Virus record (IMG/VR): IMGVR_UViG_3300025849_002978
Coordinates: 1 to 28,669 of that record
Direction: 5' to 3' (one strand)
Length of the DNA stretch: 28,669 nucleotides
Origin: a virus
In this document: one piece after another, positions 10,436-18,035 of the stretch
How positions within the stretch are numbered: position 1 is the stretch's first letter
Layout: every line of letters begins with the position of its first letter
Made by a program: the position numbers and the translations under genes
The notes under the pieces: generated by a model
Databases searched by the model: none
What the model saw: only the letters and a program-made list of their open reading frames with translations
What the model was told of the DNA's origin: nothing

Positions 10436-13065
10436 TTGACAACCTCGTATACATGTGTTCCTTTATGACCGCAGAAAAGACTGGTATCAGCATACAGTTG
10501 AAAACCATTTTCTCTCGCTGCTTTACAGAAATAATTATCTTCACTGAAAGTATCTTTATGGTCAATCGCTGAATGATAAACAAACTGCGGATAACCAATC
10601 TTAACAAATAATTTTTTCTTAACTAAAACGCAACCGAAACCACAACCGCCAATTTCTATTAGAGAGTTATTAGGTAAATTTTCAATTGGAATATTCTGTA
10701 GATTTTGATCATATACCTCAAGAGTTTGATTAGGCAGTCGTTGCCGATATATTCCTGTGACCAAATCTTTATCATGATCGAGTAGGCGAATCAATGTATC
10801 AGGAGGGAATATAATATCCGAGTCAACGGAGAACAAATAATCATAATCTTTATTTTCCATCCAGTTAGCAATCAGATTACGAATTTGATCAATCTGATAA
10901 CCATAGAAGAACTGAAACTCAGTTTGATAACCTTCTGGAATAATCTGATCATAGATTGACTTCATTGTCTCTGGTTCAATATACTTCGCTGTGGGAATAG
11001 CAATCAATATTCGTTTAGTTTTCTTCATATTTTTTCCTAAAATGTTATTTGCAGTTTCATTCTGTTCTGTGCCATTCACTTTATAGTCGTTGATTGGATT
11101 GGTGTCGTTGTAGTTATATACGATGTCAGGCACGCATACGACCTTCTCTGGGTCTGCCTGTTCAATGATGTTGTAGAAGGTAGAGTTATCCCCACCTGCA
11201 CGATACCATTCGCCCTGCGCGTCTTGGAACAGTGTGGCGTCTAGGTCCAAGGCAAGTCTACCAAGAAAAGTTCTTAAATGCGGATACGGAAAGTTCCAGT
11301 TGAATTTATAATCGCGATAAGACTTATTCGCTTTGACTTCTGGTGGATAAGGTTGAGCAATCAATGGTATCTTATCAACTAACGACCAGCAACTGCCATA
11401 GGTATATTCTGCGCCATCATGATATAGATTATTATACAGGTTAAAGATATTTGAATTATTGACTAACCAATCATCACCATCAAGGATCATTGTAATATCT
11501 TCTGGGTCACATTTTGATTGAATGGTTGATATTTGATTGAACACTGCTCCCACATTTTCTTTACGAGTAATCACCTCAAAGTTTTCAAGACCAGTTTCAG
11601 CGATTGTATTTTCAATCACCTCAGCAGTGCGATCTGTTGATGCATCATTAATAATAATCATCCGATAGTTTTCATAATCCTGTGCCGCAACAGAACGAAT
11701 ACACTTGTCAATATAATTCTCTGCATTATAAACAGCAGTAATAACTACAATAGGTTTCTCTATCTGTTTGCGAATGGTCGCTTCTTCGTAGTTATGAAAA
11801 CGGCGACCAAATACTTTATGAACACGATTGTTAATATCAGTCACTTTACGATATTCTTGGATTGATAAGAAGTCACCCATTAGTTTATAGAAGTGTTGTT
11901 TCCATTGTAATGCGACTGTTGACCACGCACAAATATCTTTGACTTGATTACAAGCATACATCTTCTGTTGATGTAGATAAGGAGTGTTGTATGCGCGAAC
12001 AACAGCATCAGCAAAGATTGCCGATTGAATATCGGTATCAATTGACGGTAATTGAAAGTTTGGTTGTATTGGATAAGGTATTTTATAACAAGCAACATCA
12101 ATCGCAGTTTCTTCAAGTGCGCCGAAACGACAAGTAATGAGTGGTGTATTATATGCGAGAGACTCAAGTGTAGAGATGCCAAATGTTTCAGGAAACGCAG
12201 AAGGATATATCATATATGAAGACTTCACAAGTATGTCAGCGATTTCTTTTTGTGATATGATACCAGTAAACTCTATGTCTCTATCTGCGTGAACTGGATT
12301 ATCAACCATATCTCGCCAGTCAAGTTCCTGTTGATCTGGACCATGTGTAGATCGAAATCGATAGAAACCACCAATGACCTTGAGTTTCGCATTAGGTAGT
12401 TTTTCTTTGACAATCGGCCACACATTATTCACAAGAGGTATCATACCCTTTGTAACTGACGCATTATAAACAAACAGATCGGGGTCTTTTGCTTTTACAT
12501 CTACCCATTCGTGATGAAGTTGAATACCATTGCGAGTTTGGAAAATATATTGTTTCAGTGTTTCATAACTTCGTTGTTTGCCGTGATTACATGTTGTTAC
12601 ATATGATGTATGCCAATCAGACAGAGTAAAGATTTCATGAATGCGACCTCGTAATACAAAGTCTTCAATCAGATCATCACCATCACAGAATGTATCATGC
12701 ATCCAGAGTACACGATGTTTAGATGTCATTGCGACACTTTCAAGATTAGGTAGTTTGTCTGCCCACTTAAATCTTTCTTTCATTGAGTTGGGTGCAAATG
12801 AAACCACTGATCTTGAAGAGATATAAATATCGAAGTAATTATGATATTGTTCTATGTCATGTAGAGAACGATATGTAACACCGTCATAGATGCCTGGATT
12901 TGCATCGTCGTGTATACAGTCGTTAAATACAGTAACTTCGAATCCTAGTTGAACAAGTTCTTTTGACATTAGAATGATTGCGGACTCGGAACCACCTAAT
13001 CCTCTTTTATCGAGTGTGGATCCATCATAACAGAGGCCGAGTGTATCAACAAAGCAAAGTTTCAT
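10432..13065 (-). CDS. Fused three-domain glycosyltransferase (GT4 - GT2 - GT-A-like)
   Basis: This 877-residue protein contains three transferase modules. Residues ~1-400 are GT4/GT-B-like: GLGGSES near 22-28 and a donor-site E-x7-E (Glu293...Glu301) within FPETFGISTLESLAYNTP. Residues ~438-660 are a GT2/GT-A domain: VVITAVYNAENYI, INDASTDRT, and an ILDGDDW acidic motif at 527-533. Residues ~683-877 form a second GT-A-like unit beginning RILIAIPTAKYI, with a VDSDIIFPP acidic motif at 747-755 and a C-terminal EIGGCGFGCVLV region. No membrane segments are seen, so it is probably cytosolic. It likely assembles a short glycan from nucleotide sugars. The target (fibre proteins, host surface glycans or DNA) is not indicated. 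Transcription probably starts at the consensus sigma70 promoter at 13107-13135, and the FkbM methyltransferase is the next gene. Confidence 0.85.
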   Translation of the reverse strand: MKLCFVDTLGLCYDGSTLDKRGLGGSESAIILMSKELVQLGFEVTVFNDCIHDDANPGIYDGVTYRSLHDIEQYHNYFDIYISSRSVVSFAPNSMKERFKWADKLPNLESVAMTSKHRVLWMHDTFCDGDDLIEDFVLRGRIHEIFTLSDWHTSYVTTCNHGKQRSYETLKQYIFQTRNGIQLHHEWVDVKAKDPDLFVYNASVTKGMIPLVNNVWPIVKEKLPNAKLKVIGGFYRFRSTHGPDQQELDWRDMVDNPVHADRDIEFTGIISQKEIADILVKSSYMIYPSAFPETFGISTLESLAYNTPLITCRFGALEETAIDVACYKIPYPIQPNFQLPSIDTDIQSAIFADAVVRAYNTPYLHQQKMYACNQVKDICAWSTVALQWKQHFYKLMGDFLSIQEYRKVTDINNRVHKVFGRRFHNYEEATIRKQIEKPIVVITAVYNAENYIDKCIRSVAAQDYENYRMIIINDASTDRTAEVIENTIAETGLENFEVITRKENVGAVFNQISTIQSKCDPEDITMILDGDDWLVNNSNIFNLYNNLYHDGAEYTYGSCWSLVDKIPLIAQPYPPEVKANKSYRDYKFNWNFPYPHLRTFLGRLALDLDATLFQDAQGEWYRAGGDNSTFYNIIEQADPEKVVCVPDIVYNYNDTNPINDYKVNGTEQNETANNILGKNMKKTKRILIAIPTAKYIEPETMKSIYDQIIPEGYQTEFQFFYGYQIDQIRNLIANWMENKDYDYLFSVDSDIIFPPDTLIRLLDHDKDLVTGIYRQRLPNQTLEVYDQNLQNIPIENLPNNSLIEIGGCGFGCVLVKKKLFVKIGYPQFVYHSAIDHKDTFSEDNYFCKAARENGFQLYADTSLFCGHKGTHVYEVVK

Positions 13066-13096
13066 ATAATAAGGTTCTCAAAGAGGATTGTTTTAG

Positions 13097-13104
13097 TATA
13101 AATA
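13097..13104 (+). promoter_or_regulatory. T4-type late promoter for the FG-GAP cluster
   Basis: An exact TATAAATA late box lies in the 88-base divergent intergenic region, about 50 bases before the GTG of the first FG-GAP gene. In T4-like phages this box is recognised by the phage late sigma factor. Confidence 0.75.
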
Positions 13105-13106
13105 CA

Positions 13107-13135
13107 ATTATACTTATATTTAACTCATTTGTCAA
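13107..13135 (-). promoter_or_regulatory. Consensus sigma70-type promoter for the glycosyltransferase-methyltransferase operon
   Basis: Read on the minus strand, this is TTGACA (13130-13135), a 17-base AT-rich spacer, then TATAAT (13107-13112): both hexamers match consensus with the optimal spacing. The predicted start near 13100 leaves a leader of about 35 bases before the ATG at 13065. The -10 lies next to the plus-strand late box at 13097-13104, so the two promoters face away from each other and should compete. Confidence 0.75.
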
Positions 13136-13153
13136 TATGTATTGGAGAATTTA

Positions 13154-14398
13154 GTGACATTTAAAGTAAATAACGTTGCAGTTTTGAGTCAGAGTGGAAT
13201 TCCGTTTATGTACGGATCAGGAGATGTTGACACTGCACCCAGCAATGAAACCAAGATAGTTGGTAGTGATACTGCGGATTCGGACTATTTCGGTGGGCAA
13301 GTTGCGGTAGGATCAGGTAGAATTTGTGTTGGTGCTTATGGTGATGACGATAATGGTTCTGCATCTGGTTCAGCATATATCTTTGATCTAGATGGCACTC
13401 AACTCGCCAAGATAACTGCCAGTGATGGCGCGGCGAGTGACCTGTTCGGTGCTTCAATTGCGGTAGGATCAAGTAGAATCTGTGTTGGTGCTTATGGTGA
13501 TGCTAGTCAAGCTGGTTCAGCATATATCTTTGATCTGGATGGCACTCAACTCGCCAAGATAGTTGCCAGTGATGCTGCGTCAAATGACAGGTTCGGTAGA
13601 TCAGTTGCGGTAGGATCAGGTAGAATCGTAGTTGGTGCCCTATTTGATGACGGTATCAATGACGGTAATGAGAATAATTCTGGTTCAGCATATATCTATG
13701 ATCTGGATGGTGTTCTAATAACCAAGATAGTTGCCAGTGATGTAGAGGAGAGTAAACGATTCGGTGAATCAGTCGCCGTAGGATGCGATAGAATTGTAGT
13801 TGGTGCTTCGGGGGATAGCGATAATGGTTCTTATTCTGGCGCAGCATATATCTTTGATCTGGATGGCAATCAACTCGCCAAGATAAAACCAAGTGATGGT
13901 GACATTGGCGACTATTTCGGTCGATCGGCGCCATTCGCCTCCGGCACTTCCGGAGTTGCGGTAGGATCAGGTAGAATCTGTGTTGGTGCTTATGGTGATG
14001 ACGATAATGGTACTTATTCTGGTTCAGCATATATCTTTGATCTAGATGGCACTCAACTCGCCAAGATAGATGCCAATGATGGTGCGGCAGGTGACTATTT
14101 CGGTAGATCAGTTGCGATAGGATCAGGTAGAATCTGTGTTGGTGCTTATCTGGATGACGATAATGGTTCTAATTCTGGTTCAGCATATATCTTTGATCTG
14201 GATGGCACCCAACTCGCCAAGATAGATGCCAATGATGGTGCGGCAGGTGACAATTTCGGTGCCGCAATTTCGGTAGGATGTGGTAAAATCTGTGTTGGTG
14301 CTTATGGTGATGGTAGTAGTGCTGGCGCAGCATATATTTGGGACACACCAGATGTTATTACACCGTTCGATGTAAAAGATTGGGAGAGTGGATACTAA
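13154..14398 (+). CDS. Seven-bladed FG-GAP beta-propeller protein 1
   Basis: I choose the GTG at 13154, six bases after a GGAG ribosome binding site (13144-13147), over a TTG at 13142 that overlaps that site. The protein is 414 residues: ~31 unique N-terminal residues, seven repeats of ~47-60 residues, and a short unique end (KDWESGY). Each repeat follows K-I-x-x-(S/N)-D-x(4)-(D/K)-x-F-G...(V/I)-x-V-G-x-x-(R/K)-I-x-V-G-A...SGSAYIFDLDGTQL, the FG-GAP signature of integrin-type propellers. Acidic DDDNG loops in many blades resemble the Ca-binding loops of that family. Seven units match one closed propeller. Repeat 5 has a ~9-residue insertion (APFASGTSG region). The location and a late promoter point to a virion adhesin; this is inferred. 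Confidence 0.8.
   Translation: MTFKVNNVAVLSQSGIPFMYGSGDVDTAPSNETKIVGSDTADSDYFGGQVAVGSGRICVGAYGDDDNGSASGSAYIFDLDGTQLAKITASDGAASDLFGASIAVGSSRICVGAYGDASQAGSAYIFDLDGTQLAKIVASDAASNDRFGRSVAVGSGRIVVGALFDDGINDGNENNSGSAYIYDLDGVLITKIVASDVEESKRFGESVAVGCDRIVVGASGDSDNGSYSGAAYIFDLDGNQLAKIKPSDGDIGDYFGRSAPFASGTSGVAVGSGRICVGAYGDDDNGTYSGSAYIFDLDGTQLAKIDANDGAAGDYFGRSVAIGSGRICVGAYLDDDNGSNSGSAYIFDLDGTQLAKIDANDGAAGDNFGAAISVGCGKICVGAYGDGSSAGAAYIWDTPDVITPFDVKDWESGY
13247..14340 (+). repeat. FG-GAP blade repeat array 1 (7 units)
   Basis: Seven direct coding repeats of about 145-180 bp are present, with long stretches nearly identical in DNA, such as the strand encoding AVGSGRI and the one encoding SAYIFDLDGTQL. Variation concentrates in two loops per unit. 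A 109-bp segment spanning units 2-3 (13521-13629) is exactly repeated in array 3. Confidence 0.9.
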
Positions 14399-15597
14399 TG
14401 GCCTTTAAAGACAGCGCAAGTGATATAGTAATAAGTGACAAAGGCGAACTATTGCACAAATCGTTTAATCGCCTGACTGGAACCATACAGAGTACCGAAA
14501 CCAAGATAGTTGCCAGTGATGCTGCGTCAAATGACCAGTTCGGTTTCTCAGTTGCGGTAGGATCAGGTAGAATCGTGGTTGGTGCTTCTCGTGATGATAG
14601 TCTAGCTGGTTCTAATTCTGGTTCAGCATATATCTTTGATCTGGATGGCACCCAAATCGCCAAGATAGTTGCTAGTGATGCTGATGGAGGTGACTTTTTC
14701 GGTTTCTCAGTTGCGGTAGGATCAGGTAGAATCGTGGTTGGTGCTTACAAGGCGGGCGGGGGTCATGCATATATCTTTGATCTGGATGGCACCCAAATCG
14801 CCATTATAGAAGGTACCGGTTTGCAGACAGGTGACCAGTTCGGTGCCGGAGTTGCGGTAGGATCAGGTAGAATCGTGGTTGGTGCTGATGCAGATGATGG
14901 TCTAGCTGGTTCAGCATATATCTTTGATCTGGATGGTACCCAACTAACCAGGATAAAGGCCAGTGATGCTGCGGCAGGTGACCTGTTCGGTAGATCAGTT
15001 GCGGTAGGATCAGGTAGAATCGTGGTTGGTGCTTATCGTGATGACGATAATGGTTCTAATTCTGGTTCAGCATATATCTTTGATCTGGATGGTACCCAAC
15101 TAACCAAGATAACTGCCAGTGATGGCGCGGCAGATGACAGTTTCGGTTTCTCAGTTGCGATAGGATCAGGTAGAATCTGTGTTGGTGCTTATGACGATGA
15201 CGATAATGGTTCTAATTCTGGTTCAGCATATATCTTTGATCTGGATGGCACCCAACTAGCCAAGATAAAGGCCAGTGATGGCGCGGCAGATGACGAGTTC
15301 GGTAGATCAGTTGCGGTAGGATCAGGTAGAATCGTGGTTGGCGGACATCCTCCGTACGGTGCTACTGGTTCTGGTTCAGCATATATCTTTGATCTGGATG
15401 GCACCCAACTCGCCAAGATAGTTTCCAGTGATGCTGCGAATGCTGACCATTTCGGTGTCTCACTTGCGATAGGATCAGGTAGAATCGTGGTTGGTGCTGA
15501 TTTCGATGACGATACTGCTACTGATTCTGGTTCAGCATATATCTATGATCTGGACGAAAATTTCGACACTTATATTGAAAGACAATTAGGATACTAA
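14398..15597 (+). CDS. Seven-bladed FG-GAP beta-propeller protein 2
   Basis: The start is the ATG overlapping the previous stop (TAATG at 14396-14400); an ATG further upstream at 14338 lies inside the preceding gene. The protein has 399 residues: a unique N-terminus of ~33 residues (MAFKDSASDIVISDKGELL...), seven FG-GAP blades, and a short end (YIERQLGY). Blade 2 is shortened in its loop (GAYKAGGGHAY instead of the DDDNGS-type loop), and blade 6 carries a distinct GGHPPYGATGSGS loop. The framework residues are nearly invariant and the same DNA segments recur as in the two sister genes. The different N-termini suggest that each propeller attaches to a different partner or position. Likely a receptor-binding or decoration protein of the tail; binding specificity cannot be predicted. 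Confidence 0.8.
   Translation: MAFKDSASDIVISDKGELLHKSFNRLTGTIQSTETKIVASDAASNDQFGFSVAVGSGRIVVGASRDDSLAGSNSGSAYIFDLDGTQIAKIVASDADGGDFFGFSVAVGSGRIVVGAYKAGGGHAYIFDLDGTQIAIIEGTGLQTGDQFGAGVAVGSGRIVVGADADDGLAGSAYIFDLDGTQLTRIKASDAAAGDLFGRSVAVGSGRIVVGAYRDDDNGSNSGSAYIFDLDGTQLTKITASDGAADDSFGFSVAIGSGRICVGAYDDDDNGSNSGSAYIFDLDGTQLAKIKASDGAADDEFGRSVAVGSGRIVVGGHPPYGATGSGSAYIFDLDGTQLAKIVSSDAANADHFGVSLAIGSGRIVVGADFDDDTATDSGSAYIYDLDENFDTYIERQLGY
14497..15555 (+). repeat. FG-GAP blade repeat array 2 (7 units)
   Basis: Seven direct repeats of ~140-160 bp share the framework of arrays 1 and 3. Unit 1 has the loop residues ASDAASND found also in unit 3 of array 1 and unit 7 of array 3. Confidence 0.9.
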
Positions 15598-15598
15598 T

Positions 15599-16219
15599 AT
15601 GAATTACGCAAGAATAGATACAACAACAGGTGACGTTATTGAGTTTCCTTATAGGAATAATGAACTCACTGGAAATATTCAAAGGGGCGAGACTTTACCG
15701 GATGATGTAGTTGAAGTTGATACCTACACAAATCGGCCAGCGACTGCGTGGGATGAGGTTTTACGATATGCTGATATTACTAGAAATGGTGATGCATATA
15801 TTTTAAATTATACGATTGAAGCTCGATACTTTGAAGATGATGCAGACCGTAAGAAGAAATTTCTGGCATTACATAAAACAAAAGATCAGAATAATGAGAA
15901 ACGGTTTGCATATCTGTCGGGAGAAATGGTAAAAGACTACCCTCTGTCAGAAAGGGAAAGTTGGTATGTACAGGTTTCTGAAGCAGAGAGATACCTTGCT
16001 GATAACACTTCGGTTGTACCAATGATTTCAATAATGTCCACGAATCGTGGTGAAACTGTTGATGTACTTGCTCAGAAGATTGTTGACAAAGATAACCTAA
16101 TGCGAGTGGCCTTCGGTGATTTACTCGGTCGTTATCAGGATAACAAAAACAAGTTAAACAGCATTGATACAGAAGATGATACAACTTGGAGTGCTATAGA
16201 CACAATTGGAGCATTGTAA
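15599..16219 (+). CDS. Tail fibre assembly-like protein 2
   Basis: This 206-residue protein lies between the second and third propeller genes, starting one base after the preceding stop and ending directly against the next ATG. The N-terminal half (YARIDTTTGDVIEFPYRNNEL ... ETLPDDVVEVD) resembles the extended N-termini of fibre assembly proteins. The middle is charged and helical (DDADRKKKFLALHKTKDQNNEKRF). The C-terminal half includes SEAERYLADNTSVVPMISIMSTNRGETVDVLAQKIVDKDNLMRVAFGDLLGRYQ, a pattern seen in small phage assembly proteins. It differs in sequence from the 8971-9516 protein. I infer a chaperone or adaptor for the propeller proteins, because it is embedded among them; this is not demonstrated. 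Confidence 0.55.
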   Translation: MNYARIDTTTGDVIEFPYRNNELTGNIQRGETLPDDVVEVDTYTNRPATAWDEVLRYADITRNGDAYILNYTIEARYFEDDADRKKKFLALHKTKDQNNEKRFAYLSGEMVKDYPLSERESWYVQVSEAERYLADNTSVVPMISIMSTNRGETVDVLAQKIVDKDNLMRVAFGDLLGRYQDNKNKLNSIDTEDDTTWSAIDTIGAL

Positions 16220-17440
16220 ATGCCTTATAGAAATATATCTACATTTGGTAGTTTTTTAAGCAGAGACCTAAGTTTTTATGAAGAGGATATGGGTGTTACT
16301 GATGAATATGATGATACCACTACACCCAGCAATGAAACCAAGATAACTGCCAGTGATGGTGCGTCAAGTGACGAGTTCGGTTACTCAGTTGCGGTAGGAT
16401 CAGGTAGAATCTGTGTTGGTGCTTATAGTAATGACGATAATGGTAGTCAGTCTGGTTCAGCATATATCTATGATCTGGATGGCACTCAAATCGCCAAGAT
16501 GACTGCCAGTGATGCTGCGGGAAGTGACTTTTTCGGTGTCTCAGTTGCGATAGGATCAGGCAGAATCGTGGTTGGTGCTTCGGGTGATGACGATAATGGT
16601 AGTCAGTCTGGTTCAGCATATATCTTTGATCTGGATGGCACCCAACTCGCCAAGATAAAATCAAGTGATGGTGCGGCGACTGACTATTTCGGGGAAATAG
16701 TTGCGGTAGGATCAGGTAGAATCGTGGTTGGTGCTTTGGTGGATGACGATGATGGTTCTGCATCTGGTTCAGCATATATCTTTGATCTGGATGGTACCCA
16801 ACTAACCAAGATAACTGCCAGTGATGCTAACAATGGTGACAGGTTCGGTACCTCAGTTGCGATAGGATCAGGTAGAATCGTGGTTGGTGCTAGTCTGGAT
16901 GACGATGATGGTAGTGAGTCTGGTTCAGCATATATCTTTGATCTGGATGGCACCCAACTAACCAAGATAACTGCCAGTGATGCTGCGGCGGGTGACAGGT
17001 TCGGTCACTCAGTTGCGGTAGGATCAGGTAGAATCGTGGTTGGTTCTTATGGTGATGACGTCAATGGTGGTCAGACTGGTTCAGCATATATCTTTGATCT
17101 GGATGGCACCCAACTAGCCAAGATAACTGCCAGTGATGGTGCGTCGGGTGACAGTTTCGGTTTCTCAGTTGCGGTAGGATCAGGTAGAATCGTGGTTGGT
17201 GCTTATGGTGATGGTGATGATTCTGGTTCATCATATATCTTTGATCTGGATGGCACTCAACTCGCCAAGATAGTTGCCAGTGATGCTGCGTCAAATGACA
17301 GGTTCGGTAGATCAGTTGCGGTAGGATCAGGTAGAATCGTGGTTGGTTCTTATCTGGATGACGATAATGGTGGTTCATCTGGTTCAGCATATATTTGGAA
17401 CACACCATTCGTAAAACATCATCTGGATATTTTAGATTGA
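16220..17440 (+). CDS. Seven-bladed FG-GAP beta-propeller protein 3
   Basis: The protein has 406 residues: a ~38-residue unique N-terminus (MPYRNISTFGSFLSRDLSF...), seven FG-GAP blades and the end WNTPFVKHHLDILD. It is the most regular of the three arrays: most blades keep a loop of the GDDDNGSxSGS type, which resembles acidic Ca-binding loops. The 'TPSNETKI' junction before blade 1 also occurs in protein 1 (APSNETKI), so the two share a linker although their N-termini differ. Its last blade is almost the same as the third blade of protein 1, with 109 identical bases at the DNA level. The stop overlaps the -35 element of the next promoter. Likely a tail adhesin. Confidence 0.8.
   Translation: MPYRNISTFGSFLSRDLSFYEEDMGVTDEYDDTTTPSNETKITASDGASSDEFGYSVAVGSGRICVGAYSNDDNGSQSGSAYIYDLDGTQIAKMTASDAAGSDFFGVSVAIGSGRIVVGASGDDDNGSQSGSAYIFDLDGTQLAKIKSSDGAATDYFGEIVAVGSGRIVVGALVDDDDGSASGSAYIFDLDGTQLTKITASDANNGDRFGTSVAIGSGRIVVGASLDDDDGSESGSAYIFDLDGTQLTKITASDAAAGDRFGHSVAVGSGRIVVGSYGDDVNGGQTGSAYIFDLDGTQLAKITASDGASGDSFGFSVAVGSGRIVVGAYGDGDDSGSSYIFDLDGTQLAKIVASDAASNDRFGRSVAVGSGRIVVGSYLDDDNGGSSGSAYIWNTPFVKHHLDILD
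16334..17400 (+). repeat. FG-GAP blade repeat array 3 (7 units)
   Basis: Seven direct repeats of ~145-156 bp. Positions 17232-17340 are identical to 13521-13629 in array 1, although they include a loop that is otherwise variable between blades. Confidence 0.9.
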
Positions 17441-17465
17441 CAGTAATATATTTTTGTGATATGAT
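17437..17465 (+). promoter_or_regulatory. Near-consensus sigma70-type promoter for the oxygenase-sulfotransferase pair
   Basis: TTGACA (17437-17442), a 17-base AT-rich spacer and TATGAT (17460-17465) match a host-type promoter with one mismatch. The predicted start near 17472 gives a ~20-base leader containing GGAAG (17482-17486) six bases before the ATG. No TATAAATA box is present in this gap. Confidence 0.72.
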
Positions 17466-17492
17466 ATAAGACTAACACAATGGAAGTTTATA

Positions 17493-18032
17493 ATGAAAAA
17501 GATAACACACTACTCTCCTATAAAAGGAGTTGATGTATATGATAATGTCTTTAGTTTAGCAAAAAGATTTGATATACAAGAGTCGGTGAAAAAATGTCCT
17601 TATCAGATAGGGTGGTCTGATAATACTGACAATTCCGAACAATATATGTTCTCTCGGTGGACTCCCGAAAAACTCAATTCAATCAATTTCTTTTCTGATT
17701 TTGTAGAGGGACATCCTTTACACGAGAAAATTAATCCCGACAAATTCATTCGTTGTATTGTAAACAATGATGTATGTACAAACACACATTGGACACATAC
17801 ACACATCAACGAAAATGTTTTTCTATATTATGTAAATATGGATTGGCAAGATCATTGGTCGGGTGAGACATTGTTCTATGATAAGAACGAGAACCACGAT
17901 ATTATCTTTGGATCGCGATTTGTGCCAGGAAGAATCATTTGGTTTGATGGAGAAATTCCACATACAATCCGGCCGCAATCGAGACTAGGTCCAAAGTATC
18001 GTTTTAGTCTGAGTATTTTCTTTGAGAAGTAG
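17493..18032 (+). CDS. 2OG-Fe(II) oxygenase-like protein
   Basis: The C-terminal half of this 179-residue protein fits small 2-oxoglutarate/iron oxygenases: THTHINENVFLYYVNMDW (101-118), W-S-G-E-T-L-F-Y-D (122-130), PGRIIWFDGEIPH (145-157), then IRPQS and YRFSLSIFF. His157 is the expected distal iron ligand and Arg170 the expected 2-oxoglutarate contact. The usual H-x-D motif is not present in obvious form; the equivalent place reads H102-T-H104-I-N106, so metal binding may differ. Possible substrates are a protein side chain, a sugar or a small metabolite. It sits three bases before the sulfotransferase gene, which suggests a two-step modification. The promoter just upstream is host-like. 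Confidence 0.72.
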   Translation: MKKITHYSPIKGVDVYDNVFSLAKRFDIQESVKKCPYQIGWSDNTDNSEQYMFSRWTPEKLNSINFFSDFVEGHPLHEKINPDKFIRCIVNNDVCTNTHWTHTHINENVFLYYVNMDWQDHWSGETLFYDKNENHDIIFGSRFVPGRIIWFDGEIPHTIRPQSRLGPKYRFSLSIFFEK

Positions 18033-18035
18033 ATT

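Noticed and set aside
12822-12829. TATAAATA on the plus strand inside the glycosyltransferase gene
   Set aside because: It is antisense to that gene, and a better placed identical box occurs at 13097.
13206-17408. Long minus-strand open frames (His/Arg/Tyr-rich repeats) opposite the propeller genes
   Set aside because: They are antisense readings of the DNA repeats, have no plausible start signals and mirror the coding repeats exactly.
13154-17440. Diversity-generating retroelement acting on the variable loops
   Set aside because: No reverse transcriptase, template repeat or adenine-biased substitution pattern was found in the window. Shared loop cassettes fit homologous recombination better.
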